From positions 1 to 49,013 of IMG/VR virus record IMGVR_UViG_3300024505_000477: 49,013 bases of DNA. One strand, 5' to 3'. Positions 43,419-49,013 of this stretch are shown piece by piece (positions within the stretch are counted from its first letter, which is position 1; every line of letters begins with the position of its first letter). Source of the stretch: a virus. Below the pieces are notes generated by a model. That model was not told the origin of the DNA. It was given only the letters and a program-made list of their open reading frames with translations, and made no database searches. A program made the translations under genes and the position numbers.

Positions 43419-45542
43419 ATGCCATACGTTATAAACCGATACAACGGTACACAATTAGTTGTCTTAGAAGACGGCACATTAGATACAACAACTAGTTTAG
43501 GTTTACTAGGTAGAAATTACTCCGGCTACGGTGAAGTTCAAAATGAAAACTTTCTATTTTTATTAGAAAATTTTGCAAATGGTGCTGCACCAATTAGACC
43601 TCTTAGCGGGCAATTATGGTACAATAGTACAACCAGCACTTTAAACATTTATGATGGTGCATCGTGGAAGTCGGCTTCAGCCGCTGATGTAAGCACATCA
43701 GAACCTCCAACAGGAACAGGTTCTTTTTGGTTCAATCCAGACACAAATCAACTTTTTGTGTATGACGGAGCAGAATGGAAATTAGTTGGCCCAGAAGCTG
43801 TTGACGGATTCCCTGGCACCAAAATGGAATCTACAACCTTATATGATACAAGTAATTTGGCCCATGCTGTAATTTTAATGAAAGTAAACAACATTGTTCA
43901 AGGTATTGTATCAAAGACATTTTTTACTATTCGTTCGTCAGATTCTATTTCTGGATTTTCAACTATAGTTCCAGGATTAAACATTTCTTCTCTAGTAGTT
44001 ATTAAAGGAAATGTTGAAGGAAATTCAACAACTGCTTCTAGGTTGCAAACATCAAGAACAATTAATGGTGTAGTATTTGATGGCGGATCTGATGTAACAA
44101 TTAAATCTGCAACCACTAACAAATTAATTAAAGGTACATATCTTACAGGTGCCGATTTTGATGGTAGCGTAACAAGAACATGGGCCGTTGATGCATCGTC
44201 AACTAATGATATTGGAAAAGTTGTTGCTAGAGATAGTTCTGGAAACTTCTCAGCAGGAACAATCACAGCTAATTTAATAGGAAATGTGGTAGGTAATGTT
44301 AGTGTTGCTACCGGATCAAGCTCATTTAATAGAGTAATTGCTAATGAATTTATTGGTGCATCGTTGTCTGGAAATGCATTTTCAGCCACACAATTAGAAA
44401 CAACAAGAAAAATTAACGGCGTTAATTTTAACGGTACATCTGATATTACAATAACATCTGCGGCAAGCACGTTAACCGGTGATACATTAGCATCAAACGT
44501 AGTAACTTCATTTTTAACCAGCGTTGGAACATTAAATTCATTAGAAGTTAGTGATGCCGGTATTACACTTGGCAGCAACACTTTAAAATTATATTATGAT
44601 GCTGATGTTACATTACCAGTAATCTCAGCAACTAGTTACGGTGAATTAGTTTTTAGAGTTAACGACACAAGCGTTCCGTCAGAATTAGCTGAAGTTTCGT
44701 TAGTATCCGGACAGGTTGCCGCTGGACTAGGAGCCGATACCAAAGCAATGCTTGCTCCAAGAGTAACTGGCGGTGCAAATTTAGGATCTAGTGCTTATAG
44801 ATATAATAAAGTATATTCAAATTATATTAATGCACCAATAGTTAATACAGAAACAATTAATACAACAGCCGAAACAAACAGCGTAACCGTATCAAGTGAC
44901 CTTATAATTCAAGGCAATTTAGTTGTAAACGGCATTACAACAACAATTAATTCAACTGATGTTATGGTCCATGACCTAACATTTACGGTTGCAAAAGACG
45001 TAGAAAGTCCTATCAATGCAGACGGTGCAGGATTTATAGTTGGTGGAGCAAATGCTAGATTAGTTTATAGCGCCACTGGAGATAAGTGGACTATTAATAA
45101 ACGTTTAGATGCAGGAACTAACGATATTATTACCACTGGATTATTCCAAGGAACAGCTACTTCTGCTAGATATGCTGACTTAGCTGAAAATTACATTGCT
45201 GATGCGGCATACGAACCTGGTACCGTATTAGAATTTGGTGGTTCTGCAGAAGTTAGAATAGCTGAAGATGCAACTACTCGTGTAGCAGGAGTTGTATCTA
45301 CAGATCCTGCTTATTTGATGAATTCTCATTGTACTGGGCAATATGTAGTTGCCCTAGCATTACAGGGTCGAGTTCCGTGTAAAGTACGAGGCAAAATTTC
45401 TAAGGGCGATATGCTAATCAGCGGTGGTAGCGGGTATGCAAGACCGTGTACAACCCCGCAAATTGGTACTATTATTGGTAAAGCCTTAGAAGATTTTGAA
45501 GGGATTGAGGGCATTATTGAAGTTGCTGTGGGCAGGATCTAA
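43419..45542 (+). CDS. Fibre paralogue 3 with C-terminal ADLAE-type domain
   Basis: 707 residues. Shared N-terminal module: NYSGYGEVQNENFLFLLENF, GQLWYNSTTSTLNIYDGASW and GSFWFNPDTNQLFVYDGAEW. Repeated short segments (TSRTINGVVFDGGSDVTIKS and TTRKINGVNFNGTSDITITS) are typical of beta-stranded fibre shafts. Near 514 there is VMVHDLTFTVAKD with GAGFIVGGANARLVYSATGD, and from about 579 the SARYADLAENYIADAAYEPG domain that recurs in paralogue 4. Good AAGGAG ribosome site. Likely a fibre or adhesin; receptor unknown. Confidence 0.72.
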   Translation: MPYVINRYNGTQLVVLEDGTLDTTTSLGLLGRNYSGYGEVQNENFLFLLENFANGAAPIRPLSGQLWYNSTTSTLNIYDGASWKSASAADVSTSEPPTGTGSFWFNPDTNQLFVYDGAEWKLVGPEAVDGFPGTKMESTTLYDTSNLAHAVILMKVNNIVQGIVSKTFFTIRSSDSISGFSTIVPGLNISSLVVIKGNVEGNSTTASRLQTSRTINGVVFDGGSDVTIKSATTNKLIKGTYLTGADFDGSVTRTWAVDASSTNDIGKVVARDSSGNFSAGTITANLIGNVVGNVSVATGSSSFNRVIANEFIGASLSGNAFSATQLETTRKINGVNFNGTSDITITSAASTLTGDTLASNVVTSFLTSVGTLNSLEVSDAGITLGSNTLKLYYDADVTLPVISATSYGELVFRVNDTSVPSELAEVSLVSGQVAAGLGADTKAMLAPRVTGGANLGSSAYRYNKVYSNYINAPIVNTETINTTAETNSVTVSSDLIIQGNLVVNGITTTINSTDVMVHDLTFTVAKDVESPINADGAGFIVGGANARLVYSATGDKWTINKRLDAGTNDIITTGLFQGTATSARYADLAENYIADAAYEPGTVLEFGGSAEVRIAEDATTRVAGVVSTDPAYLMNSHCTGQYVVALALQGRVPCKVRGKISKGDMLISGGSGYARPCTTPQIGTIIGKALEDFEGIEGIIEVAVGRI

Positions 45543-45553
45543 AAAAGGGTTCA

Positions 45554-45561
45554 GATAAATA
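45554..45561 (+). promoter_or_regulatory. Late promoter, GATAAATA, for fibre paralogue 4
   Basis: GATAAATA lies in the 42-base gap before the paralogue-4 gene, 23 bases from its ATG, followed by GGAGCAGGG as ribosome site. Same octamer as before gp6. Confidence 0.6.
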
Positions 45562-45584
45562 ATAATAGTTTATGGAGCAGGGTA

Positions 45585-47411
45585 ATGGCATACCAAGTTG
45601 ATAATTTTAACGGAACGTTTTTAGTATCTGTAGAAGATGGTACGATTGATACAACTACGGATTTACGTTTCGTAGGTAAGAACTACGCCGGTTATGGCGA
45701 AGTACAAAACGAGAATTTTTTACATCTTTTACAGAATTTTTCTAATACATCGGCTCCGCCCAAGGCAATCACCGGACAAATTTGGTATGATAGCTCTACT
45801 AAAAAGTTAAAATTTTACGACGGCTCTCGATTTAAAGTTGCCAGCGGTGCTGAAGTTAGCGCAAGTGCTCCAACTGGATTAGCTAAGGGTGATTTTTGGT
45901 TTGACGAAAGTGCAAATCAACTATACACATGGAGCGGAACAGAGTATGTTTTAATTGGACCAGCAGCCGCTCCGGAATTTGGTACTTCAGCAGCAGTAGG
46001 TCAAGTAGTACAAGACAACACCGGCGGCCCACAAACTATTGTTAAATTAGTTTCAGGTGGCGACACAATTGCTATTGCAAGTAAAACAGATTTTGTTTTA
46101 GGATCAGTTAATCCTATTACCGGATTTAGCAGAATTAAAAAGGGTATTACTTTAGTCAACACTGATAGTTTAACTGGAGTAACTACTGCATCATCGCAAT
46201 ATTACTTCTGGGGTACAGCAAGTAACTCGTTAAAATTAAACGGAATTGCAGCAGATCAGTTTTTAACCAAAGGTGATTTAAGATTTACAGAACAAATTGC
46301 TTTTCCTGATGCAGGAATTACCGTAGGCGATAGCGATGACTTACTAGTATTTGTTGAAACACAAGATCCTTTTTACAATGAAGTTGGTGGTAATCCGTTA
46401 AGAGACGAAGATCAAGTTGTTATTGAACAAGCTATTGCAGGACAACCAATTACTTTTAGAATTCGTGTAAACGAAACAACTAAATCAAACGTATTAAAAG
46501 TTAAATCTAGCGGAGTATATCCAGGCTCAGATGGTAATTTATATCTTGGATCAGCATCAAAACGTTGGGGACAAATTTATTCTACAGATATTTACGGTGC
46601 ATTAACTGGTAACGTTACAGGAAATACAACAGGTACACACATCGGTGCAGTATATGCCAGTGACGAAACTGAAGCCTTTGACCCAGAAACTAAAACATTT
46701 TATGGAACATTAGGTACTCCAAGTCAGCGTAGTTTAGTTTACGGAGATTTAGTAGGTGAAGTAACAGGATCAGCCCAAACTGCAAGTAAATTGGGATCTT
46801 ATAGTCCAAGTATTTCAACATCTCCTGATACCGTAGTAGTTAGAGATTCCGAAGGAAATATTTACGGTACAACCTTTCAAGGAACTGCTTTACTTGCAGA
46901 CCGTTTAAAAATTGATAATTTAGCAGTTGATACAGATGCAACTTATAGAACAGCTAAAACTACAGCGGTTGCAAATTCAATTGCAGCACGTGATGGTAGC
47001 GGAAACTTATCAGCAGTTTTATTTGATGGTACAGCAACCGCAGCTCGATATGCTGACCTAGCAGAAAAATACTTAACAGATAAAGAATACGAGCCTGGCA
47101 CGGTTGTTTCTGTTTGCGAACATGGCGACCACGAAGTAGAAGCCTGTCAGTGGGGACAACGTGCTATTGGTGTAGTAAGTACAAATCCAGCGTTTATGAT
47201 GAATAAAGATCTAGAAGGCGGAACATATATTGCTCTTAAAGGTCGCGTTCCAGTTAAAGTAACAGGCGCAGTTAAAAAAGGACAACGCCTAATAGCAGGA
47301 AATGATGGAACAGCAGTAGCTGGAGTCCCACATGCAAATGATGTATTTGCTATTGCATTAGAAACAAACAACGAAACTTCTGTTAAATTAATAGAAGCGG
47401 TTATATTATAA
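45585..47411 (+). CDS. Fibre paralogue 4 with C-terminal ADLAE-type domain
   Basis: 608 residues. Shared N-terminal module: NYAGYGEVQNENFLHLLQNF, GQIWYDSSTKKLKFYDGSRF and GDFWFDESANQLYTWSGTEY. The middle has LYLGSASKRWGQIYSTDIYG, a common fibre segment, and the C-terminus from about residue 482 is AARYADLAEKYLTDKEYEPG, then GVVSTNPAFMMNKDLEGGTY and YIALKGRVPVKVTGAVKKGQ, closely matching paralogue 3. No late promoter separates it from the following 300-aa gene. Confidence 0.72.
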   Translation: MAYQVDNFNGTFLVSVEDGTIDTTTDLRFVGKNYAGYGEVQNENFLHLLQNFSNTSAPPKAITGQIWYDSSTKKLKFYDGSRFKVASGAEVSASAPTGLAKGDFWFDESANQLYTWSGTEYVLIGPAAAPEFGTSAAVGQVVQDNTGGPQTIVKLVSGGDTIAIASKTDFVLGSVNPITGFSRIKKGITLVNTDSLTGVTTASSQYYFWGTASNSLKLNGIAADQFLTKGDLRFTEQIAFPDAGITVGDSDDLLVFVETQDPFYNEVGGNPLRDEDQVVIEQAIAGQPITFRIRVNETTKSNVLKVKSSGVYPGSDGNLYLGSASKRWGQIYSTDIYGALTGNVTGNTTGTHIGAVYASDETEAFDPETKTFYGTLGTPSQRSLVYGDLVGEVTGSAQTASKLGSYSPSISTSPDTVVVRDSEGNIYGTTFQGTALLADRLKIDNLAVDTDATYRTAKTTAVANSIAARDGSGNLSAVLFDGTATAARYADLAEKYLTDKEYEPGTVVSVCEHGDHEVEACQWGQRAIGVVSTNPAFMMNKDLEGGTYIALKGRVPVKVTGAVKKGQRLIAGNDGTAVAGVPHANDVFAIALETNNETSVKLIEAVIL

Positions 47412-47420
47412 GGATTAAAA

Positions 47421-48323
47421 ATGGCAGGCGTTGGAACACAGATTCTTGCATCAGATTATAATAATATTCGAGACAAGATAATTGAGGTAATGGGTACCGG
47501 TGCCGGAACTTACGGGTACGGACAAGTAATTGCTAGCACAGCAGTAGTTCAAGAAAAAGTAACCAAAGCTCAGTGGGATTATCTTCGATTTGATATTGTT
47601 AACGCTAGATTACATCAAACTGGCACACTCCCAACAATTAGAGAAATTCAAACAACTGATCCAATACGTTACGATGCTGATCATCCAAATTATCAGTATA
47701 ATACTATTGCTGAACAAGCAAGAACTGATAGATTTTCAATTGGAGCAGGACAATTTCATACATTAGCAGCAGGGGATGTTTCTAGATCCTCGGCATGGGC
47801 TAATAGCGTGTCGTCAAATGTAGTTGTTGATTTTGGAACGGTTGACCAGTGTAGGTTCTTTTTTAATTCTGGCGGAAAAATTCGATTATATTCTTCAAGA
47901 ACTGGCGGATCCTCTACTGCTCAAAATGCTGCCTGGACTAGCCTACTTAGCGCAGTAGGTTCACGAGATTTTTCAGTAAGTTCGTCCGGAGTGTCTTTTT
48001 ATCAATTGACAAATAGTTACCAAACATTCTATACATCTACATCGTCATCACCGTATGCATCAAATAGATATACAATTGATGTAAAGTGTAATGTTGCTGA
48101 TAATTCTGGCGGAACAACTAATCAATTAACATTTAGAATTACTTGGCTTGATTCATATACTGATCCAAGTCCTGGAAATCCTCCTCCACCGGGCGATAGT
48201 GTTGACGGAACATTAACATTAACTATCGAAGAAATTAAAGCTTCGGGAACCCTGTTACCTTCTGGTTCTTTTACAATCACAAGTCCAACAAGTTATTCAA
48301 TATCTGCAATTGCAGGCTCGTAA
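47421..48323 (+). CDS. Structural protein of unknown role, paralogue A
   Basis: 300 residues. The N-terminus reads GTQILASDYNNIRDKIIEVM and the next part YGYGQVIASTAVVQEKVTKA with QWDYLRFDIVNARLHQTG. A beta-rich second half contains FFFNSGGKIRLYSSRTGG, LTNSYQTFYTSTSSSPYASN and a Pro-rich linker. The next gene, cut by the window edge, is a clear paralogue. Position after the fibre genes suggests a tail-tip or fibre-associated protein; I do not recognise a named family. Ribosome site AAGGA eight bases before the ATG. Confidence 0.65.
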   Translation: MAGVGTQILASDYNNIRDKIIEVMGTGAGTYGYGQVIASTAVVQEKVTKAQWDYLRFDIVNARLHQTGTLPTIREIQTTDPIRYDADHPNYQYNTIAEQARTDRFSIGAGQFHTLAAGDVSRSSAWANSVSSNVVVDFGTVDQCRFFFNSGGKIRLYSSRTGGSSTAQNAAWTSLLSAVGSRDFSVSSSGVSFYQLTNSYQTFYTSTSSSPYASNRYTIDVKCNVADNSGGTTNQLTFRITWLDSYTDPSPGNPPPPGDSVDGTLTLTIEEIKASGTLLPSGSFTITSPTSYSISAIAGS

Positions 48324-48326
48324 TTG

Positions 48327-48334
48327 TTTAAATA
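48327..48334 (+). promoter_or_regulatory. Possible late promoter TTTAAATA
   Basis: TTTAAATA lies 17 bases before the last gene, ahead of a strong GGAGG ribosome site (48341-48345). The second base of the octamer differs from the consensus of the other sites, so confidence is low. Confidence 0.3.
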
Positions 48335-48351
48335 CCTAACGGAGGAATTTA

Positions 48352-49013
48352 ATGGCGGCCTATGATTATATTAGCGTACCGGATTATAACAATATTAGAA
48401 ATAAAATTTCTGGAGTAATGTCTACCGGGTCAGCCACACTTGGATACGGGCAGGCCTTACAATCTTCGTTGGTTGCAACTGGCGATGCTGTTACAAAGAC
48501 ACAATGGGATAATTTAAGATTTGATGTAGTTAATGCAATAGTGCATCAATCAGGTTCAGTTCCAACAATAACTACAATTAACGAAGGCGAATTACTTAGA
48601 TATGCAGCTGATCAGCCAAATTATCAATATAGCACATTAGCATCGTTAGCAGAAACAAATCGTTTTGATTTAGGAACAGGTCAGTATGTTACTGAAGCAG
48701 GAACATCAAGATCTAACTCTGTTTCTTTTAGTGGCGAGGTAGCAAGTACCTGTACAATATCATTTACAAGTGCTGATCAAGCAAGATATTTTTTTAATTC
48801 TGGCGGAAAAATAAGATTTACTTCAGCATTTACTCAAGGTGCTTCTCCTACACAACAAGATAATTCTTGGAACACTACTTTATCTGCAACATCTGCAAGT
48901 CCTGCTGTGTTTGGGGGTAATTCTCCCGCAGTTAATTTTTATACTTTAACCAATTCTTATCAAACATTTTATCAACTTTCATCATCATCTCCATATTCAT
49001 CTAATAGATGGCA
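48352..49013 (+). CDS. Structural protein of unknown role, paralogue B (partial, cut by right edge)
   Basis: 220 codons are open from an ATG with an ideal GGAGG ribosome site six bases upstream. It matches paralogue A along its length: PDYNNIRNKISGVMSTG, GYGQALQSS, QWDNLRFDVVNAIVHQSGS, FFNSGGKIRF and LTNSYQTFYQLSSSSPYSSN. Even at DNA level, segments such as the FFNSGGKI codons are nearly identical to those of paralogue A, pointing to recent duplication or recombination. The C-terminal part lies outside the window. Confidence 0.75.
   Translation, partial: MAAYDYISVPDYNNIRNKISGVMSTGSATLGYGQALQSSLVATGDAVTKTQWDNLRFDVVNAIVHQSGSVPTITTINEGELLRYAADQPNYQYSTLASLAETNRFDLGTGQYVTEAGTSRSNSVSFSGEVASTCTISFTSADQARYFFNSGGKIRFTSAFTQGASPTQQDNSWNTTLSATSASPAVFGGNSPAVNFYTLTNSYQTFYQLSSSSPYSSNRW

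Noticed and set aside
43898-44581. Minus-strand frame of 227 codons inside fibre paralogue 3
   Set aside because: Antisense shadow of a fibre gene with repeated codons. No ribosome site or domain, and low-complexity Val/Leu/Pro content typical of shadow frames.

Overview
The window is a 49 kb, AT-rich piece of a T4-like myovirus genome (contractile-tailed Caudoviricetes). The evidence is a portal (gp20), a late sigma factor (gp55), the recombination nuclease pair gp46/gp47, baseplate proteins (gp25, gp26, gp5, gp6, gp7 and gp48/gp54-like), and a repeated late-promoter-like octamer NATAAATA. Gene content and protein style (very long wedge proteins, collar-type fibres, a 2OG-Fe(II) oxygenase, low-complexity virion proteins) resemble marine T4-like phages of the cyanophage and pelagiphage kind. 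The host cannot be named from this sequence. No integrase, tRNA, IS element or CRISPR array was recognised.

Layout. (1) 1-6716, minus strand: a tape-measure-like protein with a GH19-like muralytic domain, then the portal, a small conserved protein, a GNG-motif protein and an acidic prohead-core protein that runs off the left edge. (2) 6785-7857, plus strand: a small island with gp26 and a second reading frame (gp51-like) that has no start codon of its own. A TTTTTTC slippery heptamer sits exactly where a -1 shift would join the two. (3) 7858-10486, minus strand: two low-complexity or glycine-zipper proteins, probably virion components, that share a short helical motif. (4) 10487-10997: 511 bases without a convincing gene, full of hairpins, including a twice-repeated 'box plus hairpin' unit. 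(5) 10998-15876, minus strand: a tightly overlapping operon gp55 - gp47 - gp46 - 2OG oxygenase - 76-aa protein - GIY-YIG protein. (6) 15951-49013, plus strand: the tail and baseplate block, in the order gp48/54-like, gp53-like, hub (gp27-like), gp5 needle, gp25, gp6, a 4561-residue gp7-like giant, a small gp8-position protein, four paralogous fibre/collar proteins, and two paralogous 300-aa-class proteins. The last of these is cut by the right edge.

How it fits together. gp55 would direct RNA polymerase to the NATAAATA late promoters found before the tape measure, gp26, gp48/54-like, gp6, the gp8-position gene, a fibre paralogue and the 505-aa protein gene. gp46/gp47 process DNA ends for recombination-dependent replication. 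The baseplate block builds hub, wedges and fibres. Wall-degrading activity seems to have moved: the gp5-like needle has no recognisable lysozyme domain, while the tape measure carries a GH19-like domain. The giant gp7-like protein carries an FG-GAP-like propeller with carbohydrate-binding-like modules set between its repeats, so it may combine a wedge role with cell-surface binding.

The most interesting signals are the apparent programmed -1 frameshift joining gp26 to a gp51-like tail, the domain architecture of the 4561-residue protein, and the unexplained box-hairpin repeats at 10.6-10.7 kb. All function calls come from reading motifs and gene order. No database search was possible.
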